Source: an uncultured Bacillota bacterium
Lineage (GTDB): Bacteria; Bacillota; Clostridia; Christensenellales; QAND01
Reading direction: 5' to 3'
Assembly: GCA_905208455.1 (NCBI GenBank)
Contig: CAJLPK010000038.1
Coordinates: 1-14,719 of the forward strand
DNA length: 14,719 nucleotides
The notes beneath the pieces were generated by a model. That model was not told the origin of the DNA. It made no database searches and worked only from the letters and a program-made list of their open reading frames with translations. This document shows, piece by piece, positions 6,394 through 13,927 of this stretch (position 1 is its first letter; the number at the start of each line of letters is the position of its first letter). Made by a program: the position numbers and the translations under genes.

Positions 6394-7605
6394 TCAATCC
6401 TCCCACAAGGGCGATTTCTGCGGAATCTCCTTGTTGTTGGGCGCAAAGTGCTTTAGGATGACCAGCGGCTCCACCTTGCTGTGGTTGGAGATGACGACGC
6501 CTTCTTGGGCGGCCTTTTCCGAAACGAAGAACTCGTCGGCAGACATCTGGCCGTAGCGCAGCATGATGGCGGCTTCGCAGTCGTGCGGGCCAAAGGTGCC
6601 GTGGCCCTGTACGGTGATGCAGCCGTAGGCCGCCGCGTCCTTGATGGTGACGGTCTGGCCGGGCAGCACGGTCAGCTCCTTAGCGCCCACCCACGGGTTG
6701 GCGTATACGACCCACTTTTCAATGGCCCCTTCCGGCGCATCGGTTTCGACCGGCGGGCGGAAATACTTTTTACGGTAGTGCGGGTCCACGTTGGCGTCCC
6801 AATCCATCAGGCTCATGATGTAGTCGATGTCGTCCTTTTTATCGTCCGGGCAGTTTTCGTTGAGCGAGGTGATGCTGTTTACCTCGTCCGCCGTGACGTT
6901 TTCATAGACGCTGTTGACGTCGCTGTTCCACTGCGGCTCGTAGGTCAGCACGGAGCCGGGGGCATGCACCACGCCCGCCGGGGTGTACCAGCCGGTGCCC
7001 AGCTCGATGCGGTACGCGCGGGACAGCTCGGTGATGCGGTTGTCCCTGTCCTCAAAGCATTCCAGGCAGGCGCGCACCTCTTCCTTTTTCACGTCCGGGT
7101 CAAAGCCGAAATAGGTGGCGGGAAATTCGCCGAGGTGGTTGTTCAGCTGCGGCGGGAAGTAATACGCCTCCGGCTTGCCGAGGCGGCCCACCCGGGCGGC
7201 GGCTTCGTTGTCCAAATGCAGATGGTGGAACAGCGGCACGTTGTTGTCAAAGAATTTGCTGTACATCGGCCAGCCGCCGTAGGTATCCATCAGCTCTTGG
7301 CCGATGATCTCCGCGCCCAGCTCCTGGATGGCGTCGCGCAGCGCCACCTTCTCCGAGCCGTCCTGGTTGAGGGCGATATAGCTCAGCCCCTCGTCCTCGG
7401 CGGCATACGGGCCGTTGTTCGCCACGATGGTGGAGCTGAACCAGCGCTCCTTCATCGCGCCGCGCTTCATGCCCAGGGCAAAGTAATCGTCCGGGTGCAG
7501 GCGCAGGCGGTGGCCCGGCTTGGAAAAACAACGCGGGACAAAGTTCGGCATCATGCGGAAGATGCCCTGTCCCTGTTCAAACACTTCACGTACTTTTTGA
7601 CTCAT
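6394..7605 (-). CDS. Type I phosphomannose-isomerase-like cupin protein
   Basis: This 403-residue protein resembles class I mannose-6-phosphate isomerases. A metal-site motif HHLHLDNE (127-134) is followed by GKPEAYYF (143-150), like the GKxEAWY of that family, and by PAGVVHAPGS (209-218), like PAGTVHA. Likely metal ligands are His128/His130, Glu146 and His214. A second cupin-like barrel appears at about 295-387. It is a cytoplasmic, metal-dependent aldose-ketose isomerase candidate. The setting (xylulokinase, FucI-like isomerase, epimerase) suggests a free or phosphorylated pentose or hexose other than mannose 6-phosphate; PMI relatives are known to act on D-lyxose and L-ribose. The ATG follows GGAAGGAGA. 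It lies 46 bases after the isomerase gene, and its stop is one base from the epimerase start. Fold is fairly sure; substrate is unknown. Confidence 0.78.
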   Translation of the reverse strand: MSQKVREVFEQGQGIFRMMPNFVPRCFSKPGHRLRLHPDDYFALGMKRGAMKERWFSSTIVANNGPYAAEDEGLSYIALNQDGSEKVALRDAIQELGAEIIGQELMDTYGGWPMYSKFFDNNVPLFHHLHLDNEAAARVGRLGKPEAYYFPPQLNNHLGEFPATYFGFDPDVKKEEVRACLECFEDRDNRITELSRAYRIELGTGWYTPAGVVHAPGSVLTYEPQWNSDVNSVYENVTADEVNSITSLNENCPDDKKDDIDYIMSLMDWDANVDPHYRKKYFRPPVETDAPEGAIEKWVVYANPWVGAKELTVLPGQTVTIKDAAAYGCITVQGHGTFGPHDCEAAIMLRYGQMSADEFFVSEKAAQEGVVISNHSKVEPLVILKHFAPNNKEIPQKSPLWED

Positions 7606-7651
7606 GGTCTGTCTCCTTCCAGTTTCATGAAACAGTTGTGTTCTCTATCCA

Positions 7652-9136
7652 TTAGAGGGAAAACGGGTTTTCCCCTTCATAGAGCATGGTTTTGGGGCGG
7701 TTGAAATCTGCCTTTGCGCCCAACAGGCTGAGCACAGTATACAGGTTTTTGCCCGCCTTTTCAAACGCCAGCACGCCGTGGTGCGGGAACCGGCCCGCCA
7801 CCAGCACATGGCGGTAGAACCGGCGCATTTCCGGGATGGCGATGACGCCGATGCCGCCGAATGAGCAGGGGTCTACATCCAGCACGCTGCCCTCCGCGAC
7901 ATAGCCGCGCAATACGCACCTGGCGTCGCCCTGCAAACGGAACAGCGTAATGTCGGACGGCGCGATGGCGCCCTCGATGGTGCCGCGGGTGATGACGGGC
8001 TCGCCGCCGTTTTCCAGGTTGCGGTTCATGATGAGCTGATATTTCATCTCGGCGTTTACCAGGCGCTCCTTGCAGGTGTTGCCGCAGTGGAAGCCCATAA
8101 ACACCTCATCGCCGGCCAGGCCGGTCTGCTGTTGAATGTGCTTTTGGTACATCTCCTTGGGCACGGTGTTGTTGATGTCCAGCAGCGTGACGCTCTGGCC
8201 GGTGACGCACTGGGCGATGAATTCGGACAGCGCGCCGTAAATATCCACCTCGCAGGACACCGGGATGCCGCGGCCCGTCAGGCGGGAATTGACATAGCAG
8301 GGCACAAAGCCGAACGCCTCCTGGAACGCCGGCCAACATTTGCCCGCGATGGCAAAGTATTCGCTCATGCCGCGGTTGTTTTCGATCCAATCCAGCAGGG
8401 TGATCTCATACTGGGCCAATTTCGGCAGAATTTCCGGCATCTTGTTGCCGTCCGCCAATTCCTCTTCCATTTCCTTGACAATGCCGGGGATGCGCGGGTC
8501 GTTTTCGTGGGCGTTGAAGCTCATGAACAGATCCAGCTCGCTGTTTTCCTGAATTTCCACGCCCAGGTCAAACAGCGGGGCGATGGGCGCGTTGCACGCC
8601 ACAAAATCCGTCGGGCGCGGGCCAAAGCCAAAGATCTTGAGCTTTTTCACGCCGATGAGCGCGCACGCCACCGGCAAAAATTCCTCCCGGATGACGGCGG
8701 CCAGCTCCTCCGGCAGGCCGACGGGCTCTTCCGGGATAAAGGCCTTGACGCCGCGGATGCCGAGGTTGTAGCTGGCGTTCAACAGCCCGCAGTACGCATC
8801 GCCGCGGCTGGACGCTAAGACCGCGATGTCCTCCTCGGCGGCGGCCACGAACATCACCGGGCCGTCAAAGTTTTGCGCCACCAGCGTTTCCGGGCCCTCC
8901 GGGCCGAAATTGCCGAGATACATGACCAGCGCATTACATTGCTTGTCCGCCAGCTCCGAAAGCGCCTTTTTGGCATCCAGCTCGTTTTCCACGGTGGTTT
9001 GGATCTCCACCGCCTCTACCCCCTGCGCTGCCAGCGCCTGCATGAGCGCCGCGCGCCTGCGCTGGGACAGGTCGATGGGGAAGCAGTCGCGGCTCACCGC
9101 GACCACGCCTAATTTGACTTTGGGAAGGTTAATCAT
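7652..9136 (-). CDS. L-fucose/L-arabinose isomerase family protein
   Basis: This 494-residue protein has the three-part FucI/AraA layout: an N-terminal Rossmann-like domain (VKLGVVAVSRDCF, 7-19; ALVMYLGNFGP, 69-79), a middle domain, and a C-terminal barrel domain from about 365. Candidate Mn ligands and catalytic residues are Glu296 (CEVDIYG), Asp320 (TLLDINN) and His452/His453 (FPHHGVLAF). FHCGNT (349-354) is typical of this group. It is shorter than classical FucI (about 590 residues) and closer to the FucI-like enzymes found in pentose operons. It should interconvert an aldose and its 2-ketose in the cytoplasm. FucI enzymes also act on D-arabinose, giving D-ribulose. The start is set by AAAGGAGG ten bases upstream. 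It lies 30 bases after xylB, so the two are co-transcribed. Family is firm; the sugar is not resolved. Confidence 0.83.
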   Translation of the reverse strand: MINLPKVKLGVVAVSRDCFPIDLSQRRRAALMQALAAQGVEAVEIQTTVENELDAKKALSELADKQCNALVMYLGNFGPEGPETLVAQNFDGPVMFVAAAEEDIAVLASSRGDAYCGLLNASYNLGIRGVKAFIPEEPVGLPEELAAVIREEFLPVACALIGVKKLKIFGFGPRPTDFVACNAPIAPLFDLGVEIQENSELDLFMSFNAHENDPRIPGIVKEMEEELADGNKMPEILPKLAQYEITLLDWIENNRGMSEYFAIAGKCWPAFQEAFGFVPCYVNSRLTGRGIPVSCEVDIYGALSEFIAQCVTGQSVTLLDINNTVPKEMYQKHIQQQTGLAGDEVFMGFHCGNTCKERLVNAEMKYQLIMNRNLENGGEPVITRGTIEGAIAPSDITLFRLQGDARCVLRGYVAEGSVLDVDPCSFGGIGVIAIPEMRRFYRHVLVAGRFPHHGVLAFEKAGKNLYTVLSLLGAKADFNRPKTMLYEGENPFSL

Positions 9137-9166
9137 TTGTCTTGTGCCTCCTTTGATGATGCTTTG

Positions 9167-10678
9167 TTATCCTTCTATGGCCTTTAGGGCCTGGTACAGC
9201 TTGGTATAGGTCTGGTAGGGCGCTTCATAGCGCTCCGCGTCTTTGGAGGGCTCCGTTACCTCCTGCACGCGCAAAATTTCCAGCGCCTGCGGCAGGCTGT
9301 CCCACAGGCCGCAGCCCGCGCCCGCCACCAGCGCCGCGCCGAACGCGCCGCCCTCGGCCGCGCCGTAGGTCTGCAAGACCGGCAAACGGAACACGTCCGC
9401 GATGATGCGCCGCCACAATTTGCTCTTGCTGCCGCCGCCCGAGATGACAATCTCCGTCGGCTTTTTATAGCTGGGCATCTGCTCCATCAATGCCGCGACC
9501 TGCCTGAGCGAATACGCCACGCCCTCCAACACGGCCCGGGCAAAATCGCCGTCGGTATGCAGCGCCGTGATGCCGACAAACGCGCCGCGGGCGTCGGGGT
9601 CGTTGACCGGGCACCTTTCGCCGGACAGGTACGGCAAAAACAGCAGCCCGTGCGCGCCGGGGCCTGCCGCCTCGGCGGCTACATCCCACAGGGCAAAGGG
9701 CGTGGTGCCCTTGCTCTGCGCCTGGCGCTGCTTGTCCTGCCCAAAGGTGTTTTGGAACCAGGCCAGGCTGCCCGCCGCCGCCAGCGTGATGCCCGCCGCA
9801 TGCCACATGCCGGGCGCGTTGTTGCAAAAGACCTGCAATTTGCCCTCCGGGTTTTCCATAAACGAGGGCAGGCCGGTAGCCACGACGCCGCTGGTGCCCA
9901 GCACCAGGCCCAGGCGGCCGGGCTCTGTTAAGCCCATGGCGGTGGTGGAAATGACAGCGTCCCCGCCGCCGCCCGTCACGGGCACGCCCGCCGGCAGGCC
10001 GGTCTGCGCTGCCGCAGCCTGGGTGACTGTGCCGCGGATCTCGGTGGATTCAAGGCAGCGGCCGAACAGGTCCTTGGACAGGCCGAGCTTTGCCAGCAGC
10101 CCGTCGTGGAATTTTCTGTGTTTCACATCAAACAGGCCGGTGCCCGAGGCGTCGGACACCTCCGTGGCTAGTTCGCCGGTCAGCCGGTAGCCGATATAGT
10201 CCTTGGGGTTTAGTATTTTCACGGTTTTGGCAAAATTCTCCGGCTCGTTTTCCCGCATCCAGAGGATCTTGCCGCCGGTAAAGCCGGTGAGCATGCGGTT
10301 GTTTGTCATGGACAAAAGCCCGGATAAGCCGCCGGCGGCCTGCGTGATCTCCTCGCACTGCGCTGCGGTGCGCTGGTCGTTCCACAACAGCGCGCGGCGC
10401 ACCACGGCCCCGCTTGCCTCCAGCGCCACCATGCCGTGCATCTGCCCGGACAGGCCGACGCCCACGATCTCCGTGTTTTCCAGGCGGCTTGTCACCTTTT
10501 GCAGCGTCTCCGCCGCCGCCTGCCACCAATCCTCCGGCGCCTGCTCATTCCAGCCCGGCTTGGGGGTATACAGCGGATAGCTGGCCAGCGCGCTGGCCAA
10601 AATTTTGCCGTCCCGGTCCACGGCGATGGTCTTTGTACCCGAAGTGCCGATATCAATGCCAATGACGCATTGGTTCAT
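9167..10678 (-). CDS. xylB: Xylulokinase
   Basis: This 503-residue FGGY-family kinase has the usual XylB length. The N-terminal phosphate-binding loop is GIDIGTSGTK (7-16). The xylulokinase signature GQMHG is at 78-82, followed by LLWNDQR (97-103). FTGGKILWMRENEPE (133-147) and LNPKDYIGYRLTGE (156-169) follow closely the pattern of E. coli XylB. The catalytic Asp is Asp240 in GGGGDAV, and the adenosine-binding loop near LVLGTSGV is present. It phosphorylates D-xylulose with ATP to D-xylulose 5-phosphate, feeding the pentose phosphate pathway. I chose the ATG at 10678 with AAAGGAGAG just upstream; an in-frame start at 10738 would add an unrelated basic stretch. It leads the four-gene operon. 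Other FGGY kinases are possible, but GQMHG and overall resemblance favour XylB. Confidence 0.93.
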   Translation of the reverse strand: MNQCVIGIDIGTSGTKTIAVDRDGKILASALASYPLYTPKPGWNEQAPEDWWQAAAETLQKVTSRLENTEIVGVGLSGQMHGMVALEASGAVVRRALLWNDQRTAAQCEEITQAAGGLSGLLSMTNNRMLTGFTGGKILWMRENEPENFAKTVKILNPKDYIGYRLTGELATEVSDASGTGLFDVKHRKFHDGLLAKLGLSKDLFGRCLESTEIRGTVTQAAAAQTGLPAGVPVTGGGGDAVISTTAMGLTEPGRLGLVLGTSGVVATGLPSFMENPEGKLQVFCNNAPGMWHAAGITLAAAGSLAWFQNTFGQDKQRQAQSKGTTPFALWDVAAEAAGPGAHGLLFLPYLSGERCPVNDPDARGAFVGITALHTDGDFARAVLEGVAYSLRQVAALMEQMPSYKKPTEIVISGGGSKSKLWRRIIADVFRLPVLQTYGAAEGGAFGAALVAGAGCGLWDSLPQALEILRVQEVTEPSKDAERYEAPYQTYTKLYQALKAIEG

Positions 10679-10693
10679 CGTTTCTCTCCTTTC

Positions 10694-10713
10694 ACCCCGC
10701 CCCGCAGCGGGGT
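10694..10713 (-). promoter_or_regulatory. GC hairpin in the xylB leader next to the ribosome binding site
   Basis: In the xylB transcript ACCCCGC (10713-10707) can pair with GCGGGGT (10700-10694) around a six-base loop. An alternative five-pair stem with a three-base loop uses the same left arm. The structure ends two bases before the AAAGGAG site, so it could tune access to the start. It is too short to call a riboswitch or attenuator. Confidence 0.35.
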
Positions 10714-10761
10714 TCCTTGTATGTTCCCTTATATCCATTTGGTTTTCTTGTAGCCGTACTC

Positions 10762-10770
10762 ATTTTACCA
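10762..10770 (-). promoter_or_regulatory. Putative extended -10 promoter of the sugar operon
   Basis: On the minus strand TGG-TAAAAT (10770-10762) forms an extended -10. No convincing -35 is found at the right distance, as the sequence there is GC-rich. It lies about 84 bases before the xylB ATG and after the terminator of the c-di-AMP receptor gene. No obvious cre box or other operator palindrome was seen. Confidence 0.4.
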
Positions 10771-10849
10771 TATTCTCTGCCCGGCCGCGCATCAATTTCT
10801 GCATTTTGCCGCCTGCCGGCCGCCGGCCTTGTGCAAAGCGCCGGCCCAC

Positions 10850-10873
10850 AAAAAAAGGAGCCGAAAAGGCTCC
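10850..10873 (-). terminator. Intrinsic terminator of the c-di-AMP receptor gene
   Basis: The arms GGAGCC (10857-10862) and GGCTCC (10868-10873) form a six-pair stem with a five-base loop, followed on the minus strand by seven T (10856-10850). It lies 13 bases past the stop codon of the receptor gene. Confidence 0.8.
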
Positions 10874-10886
10874 CTTTTATCCAGCG

Positions 10887-11222
10887 TTACATTCTCCTAA
10901 ACTGCTCTACATCCAGGATGAACACCGTGGCCCCGCCCACCGAGACCTCGACGGGATAGGGGATGTAAAACCCGGTGGTATCCACCGACGGCGCCACCGC
11001 GGATACCGTCTGCTTGCGCGCCTTGCACACCGATTCGATGATGCCGAGCACCTCCTCGAGCTTGCTTTCCTCCACGCCGATCATCACCGTCGTATTGCCC
11101 GTGCGCAAAAAGCCGCCGCTTGTCGCCAGGCGCGTAGACCGAAAGCCCTCCTTGACCAGGGCGTTGTTCAGCTTCTGGTTATCTTCGTTTTGCACAATGG
11201 CAATGACCAATTTCATACTCAT
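10887..11222 (-). CDS. darA: Cyclic-di-AMP receptor, PII-like (DarA/PstA)
   Basis: This 111-residue protein closely follows the DarA/PstA (YaaQ, DUF970) pattern. It starts with KLVIAIVQNED, then FRSTRLATSGGFLRTGNTT, the MIGVEE strand, and a C-terminal YPVEVSVGGATVFILDVEQF. The conserved LATSGGFLxxGNTT loop forms the c-di-AMP site in known structures of the family. It is a soluble trimeric signal receptor whose output partner is generally unknown. The frame stays open to 11408, but the ATG at 11222 has GGGAGG eight bases upstream, a TATAAT -10 at 11276-11271, and matches the family's length. The added stretch would contain the promoter. The initial MSM leaves a second ATG two codons in as an alternative. 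It is monocistronic and divergent from the M23 peptidase gene. Confidence 0.95.
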   Translation of the reverse strand: MSMKLVIAIVQNEDNQKLNNALVKEGFRSTRLATSGGFLRTGNTTVMIGVEESKLEEVLGIIESVCKARKQTVSAVAPSVDTTGFYIPYPVEVSVGGATVFILDVEQFRRM

Positions 11223-11270
11223 ACCAACTGCCTCCCTTGTATGCGGAAGTATTCTGATTTTTGTATTCTT

Positions 11271-11276
11271 ATTATA
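11271..11276 (-). promoter_or_regulatory. -10 element of the darA promoter
   Basis: A consensus TATAAT lies about 49 bases upstream of the darA ATG on the minus strand. The -35 region is only a T-rich TTTCTT at the 17-base distance, so promoter strength is uncertain. Confidence 0.55.
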
Positions 11277-11518
11277 CCCCATACGCGGCAAAAAAGAAAT
11301 GCTTTTTCCCGCCCTGCGGCGCATGCCGGGGCAAAGGCCGGCCCCGGGGGCGCAGGGCCTGCCGCAAAGCGCCGCTTTGTCCCCTTGCTTTAGACAAATA
11401 TGCGCCATATAGTACGATAATCCGCATTAAAATTCTTTTATTCTTCATAAATTCGTAATATTTACTTGATTTTGTCGATAAAAAATGTCACAATATCTTC
11501 ACGAGGTGTTTTGAACAA
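11277..11518. other. Divergent intergenic region between darA and the M23 peptidase gene
   Basis: It has two parts: a GC-rich block (about 11308-11385) and an AT-rich block (about 11386-11518). The GC block contains a short hairpin, CAAAGC at 11365-11370 pairing with GCTTTG at 11374-11379. The AT block holds a possible plus-strand promoter, TAGACA (11391-11396), 16-base spacer, TACGAT (11413-11418), which would give a leader of roughly 95 bases to the peptidase gene. No small gene with a credible ribosome binding site was found. Confidence 0.35.
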
Positions 11519-12679
11519 ATGAGTGACTGCAAACAAACCCCGCCTGCGGCCTATCCTTCCCGCAGGCAGGCGGCTCGGCCTGCGGCCTCCGGGGCCCGGG
11601 CGTACGGCCGCAAGAACCGCTTGCTGCTCTGGGTGGCCAGCGGGCTGGCTTGCTGTTTTGTCGTAAGCACAGGGCTTTTGATTGCGCTGCGCCCGGCCGC
11701 CAATGCGGACGAGGGCATCGCCAAAGGCCAACTGGAGATCATAGACCCCAATGCCGAAGAGGTAGCAAAGGCGATGGCGCCGCTGTCCGCTTCCTCCGGC
11801 GCCCCGGTGTCCGAGGGGCAGGTGACCATCGCCGTCAACGGCACGCCCGCGGTATCGGTGGCCAATGAGCAGGCCGCCCAGGCCGTGCTGGCCAGCGTGC
11901 TCTCCTCGCAGACAGTAGAAAACGGCAAGGCGGAATTTGTGGACAAGGTAGAGGTGACGCCGTATGCCGAGGGGTCCTCCGTGCTGGGGCAGGAGGAGGC
12001 CGTACTGGTGCTTTGCACCGAAAAGGCGCTGAATGTCAAATGCACGGTGGAAAAGACGGAGGAGGAAGCCATCCCCTTTGAAACGGTGAAGAAAAACGAC
12101 AGCAGCCTGGCCAAGGGCTCTACCAAGACCAAGACGCAGGGCGAAGAGGGCCTGCGCCGCAAGACCACGACCATCACCTACCTGAACGGGGCGGAAACCG
12201 CACGCAAAGAGGGCGCGTTTGAAACCGTGAAGGAGCCGGTGGACAAGGTCGTGCTGGTGGGCACGAAAAACAAGACCAACAGCAATAACAACGGCAGCGC
12301 CATCAAGGGCGCCCCCTCGTTCGGCTGGCCGGTCAGCGGCAGCATCACCTCGCCGTACGGCACGCGCAACGGCAGGCTGCATGCCGGCATCGACATCGGC
12401 AAGCCCATCGGCAGCGCTGTAAAGGCCTCGGCGGCCGGCACGGTGACGCGCGCGGGCAACGCCGGCGACTACGGCATACTGGTAGAAATCAACCACGGCA
12501 ACGGATGGGTGACGCGCTACGCGCACAACAGCAGCGTAAAGGTGAAGGTAGGCCAAAAGGTTTCCAAGGGGCAGACCATCGCGCTGTCCGGCAATACGGG
12601 GCGCAGCACCGGCCCGCATGTGCACTTTGAGATCCGCTACAACGGCTCGGCGAAAAACCCGTTGACCTATCTGCCGTAA
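11519..12679 (+). CDS. Membrane-anchored G5-domain M23 peptidoglycan endopeptidase
   Basis: This 386-residue protein has a basic N-terminal tail (about 1-34), one membrane segment (about 35-57), an extracytoplasmic linker region, a G5 domain (about 172-249) and a lysostaphin-type M23 domain (about 284-381). The G5 part shows the pattern EEEAIPFETVKK ... KTKTQGEEGLRRKTTTITY. The zinc ligands are His288 and Asp292 (HAGID) and His369 (HVHFE); His336 (RYAHNSS) and His367 are the further active-site residues. It is expected to cut peptide cross-bridges in peptidoglycan outside the membrane, with G5 binding wall sugars. A glycine-rich turn (GAPSFGWPVSG) leads into the catalytic domain, as in many clostridial homologues. 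The start follows GAGGTG ten bases upstream. A strong terminator follows. A sporulation role is possible, but nothing here shows it. Confidence 0.9.
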   Translation: MSDCKQTPPAAYPSRRQAARPAASGARAYGRKNRLLLWVASGLACCFVVSTGLLIALRPAANADEGIAKGQLEIIDPNAEEVAKAMAPLSASSGAPVSEGQVTIAVNGTPAVSVANEQAAQAVLASVLSSQTVENGKAEFVDKVEVTPYAEGSSVLGQEEAVLVLCTEKALNVKCTVEKTEEEAIPFETVKKNDSSLAKGSTKTKTQGEEGLRRKTTTITYLNGAETARKEGAFETVKEPVDKVVLVGTKNKTNSNNNGSAIKGAPSFGWPVSGSITSPYGTRNGRLHAGIDIGKPIGSAVKASAAGTVTRAGNAGDYGILVEINHGNGWVTRYAHNSSVKVKVGQKVSKGQTIALSGNTGRSTGPHVHFEIRYNGSAKNPLTYLP

Positions 12680-12694
12680 GGCAGGCGCACAAGA

Positions 12695-12726
12695 GGCTGT
12701 GCATCGCAGGATGCACGGCCTTTTTT
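12695..12726 (+). terminator. Intrinsic terminator of the M23 peptidase gene
   Basis: The left arm GGCTGTGCATC (12695-12705) and right arm GATGCACGGCC (12710-12720) form an eleven-pair stem with one G-U pair and a four-base loop, followed by six T. It lies 15 bases after the stop codon. Confidence 0.85.
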
Positions 12727-12820
12727 CTTTGCGCCCTTTCACCCCTCTCCTCTGCTGCGCATAGGGTATAGGCGGACGAACCAACCCATCATTTTGCTTG
12801 CAACAGAAAGGGGAAGCCCT

Positions 12821-13804
12821 ATGAATCAACGAATCTTTTTGGAAACGGCGGCCCGGCAGGTCTGCATGGCAAACGCCCGGCCGCCCTTAGCGTTTGAGCT
12901 GCCGCCCGCCCTGGGGCGCGCAGCGCTGAACGCCGCGCAGGATGCGCCCGTGTGCCAATACCCTGCGGAGATCTCCCACGTCACGGTGGATACCGGGCGC
13001 TGGGGCCGCGTGCGCACCGCCCTCATCGCCCCCAAGGCCCCCTGCCGGCCCAGCGGCGTCATTTTCTACATACACGGGGGCGGCTGGGTCTTTGGCGGGC
13101 TGCATACGCATGAAAAGCTGGTGCGCGAGCTGGCGGCCCGCACCGGCCGGCTGGTGGTGTTCCCGGCATACAGCCTGTCGCCGGAGGCCAAATACCCCAC
13201 CGCGCTGGAGCAATGCTACACCGTGCTGTGCCAGCTACCCGTACTCTTGCAGCAGGCCGGCCTTGGCTGCGAGAGCGGCCCCCTGTCTGTGGCGGGAGAC
13301 AGCGCCGGCGGCAACCTGGCTACCGTGCTCGCCATGCTGGCTTTGCAGCGCGGCGGCCCGGCCATCGACAGCCAGCTCTTGTATTATCCCGTGACAAACT
13401 TTGCCTTTGATACGCCCTCCTACCACGCCTTTGCCTGCGGCTATTCGCTGTACCGCGCGGGCATGCAGTGGTTTTGGCGGCAGTACCTGTCCGCCCCCGG
13501 CCAGGGCTGCGAATACACCGCCTCCCCGCTGCGCGCGCCGCAGCGTGTGCTATCCTCCCTGCCGCCTGCGATGATTGTCAACGGCGAAGCGGATGTGCTG
13601 AGGGACGACGGCGCCGCCTATGCCCGGCGGCTTTGCCAGGCGGGCGTCAGCGTGACGCACCTGACCGTCGGCGGCACGATTCACGATTTTGTCATGCTCA
13701 ACGCGCTGGACGATACCAACGCCTGCCGCATTGCCATGGACGCCTCGGTGGGCTTTCTGTGCCGCCGGGCCCAGGCCCCCTCCGGCCGGCCCTGCACGCC
13801 CTGA
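12821..13804 (+). CDS. Alpha/beta hydrolase, hormone-sensitive-lipase (family IV) esterase
   Basis: This 327-residue enzyme has all hallmarks of HSL-type esterases. The oxyanion-hole motif HGGGW is at 85-89. The nucleophile Ser161 lies in GDSAGG (159-164), Asp258 in NGEADVLRDDG and His288 in GTIHDFVML. These form the Ser-Asp-His triad, and YSLSPEAKYP (117-126) is a family block. No signal peptide is present, so it should be cytoplasmic, cutting short-chain esters such as acetylated sugars or acylglycerols. The frame opens with a TTG at 12794, but the ATG at 12821 has AAAGGGGA seven bases upstream and is chosen. The C-terminal tail is Pro/Arg-rich and not conserved in the family. It is flanked by terminators on both sides, so it is probably transcribed alone. 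The natural substrate is unknown. Confidence 0.92.
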   Translation: MNQRIFLETAARQVCMANARPPLAFELPPALGRAALNAAQDAPVCQYPAEISHVTVDTGRWGRVRTALIAPKAPCRPSGVIFYIHGGGWVFGGLHTHEKLVRELAARTGRLVVFPAYSLSPEAKYPTALEQCYTVLCQLPVLLQQAGLGCESGPLSVAGDSAGGNLATVLAMLALQRGGPAIDSQLLYYPVTNFAFDTPSYHAFACGYSLYRAGMQWFWRQYLSAPGQGCEYTASPLRAPQRVLSSLPPAMIVNGEADVLRDDGAAYARRLCQAGVSVTHLTVGGTIHDFVMLNALDDTNACRIAMDASVGFLCRRAQAPSGRPCTP

Positions 13805-13818
13805 CCTGCCCCCTGCCG

Positions 13819-13848
13819 AGAGCGCCCTTCCGACGGAGGGCGCTCTTT
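13819..13848 (+). terminator. Probable intrinsic terminator after the esterase gene
   Basis: A perfect ten-pair stem (AGAGCGCCCT at 13819-13828, AGGGCGCTCT at 13837-13846) has an eight-base loop. The T tract is short (about four T), so termination may be partial. Confidence 0.65.
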
Positions 13849-13927
13849 GCCTAGGCCCAAAGCGCCCCCTGTTTTTTTGCGGCGGTTTGCGGTATGATGA
13901 AGGTATGCTTTGAAAGGGGGCCTTTGC

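Noticed and set aside
6481..7704. Plus-strand open frame of 407 codons
   Set aside because: It mirrors the cupin gene. The protein on the minus strand has clear motifs and a good ribosome binding site; this one has none.
10679..10738. N-terminal extension of xylulokinase
   Set aside because: The added residues are basic and unlike the family, and they span the leader hairpin. The ATG at 10678 has an ideal ribosome binding site.
10824..11379. GCAAAGCGCCG seen at two intergenic places, with a related string near 13858
   Set aside because: The shared core is only about eleven bases, in GC-rich DNA, without a conserved hairpin around it. It is not enough to call a repeat family.
11223..11408. 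N-terminal extension of the c-di-AMP receptor
   Set aside because: It would contain the TATAAT promoter element. The family begins at KLVIAIVQ, which follows the ATG at 11222.
11462..12829. Minus-strand open frame of 455 codons
   Set aside because: It is antisense to the G5-M23 peptidase gene, which has complete catalytic motifs. The antisense product is a low-complexity Ala/Arg/Gly-rich shadow and crosses a terminator.
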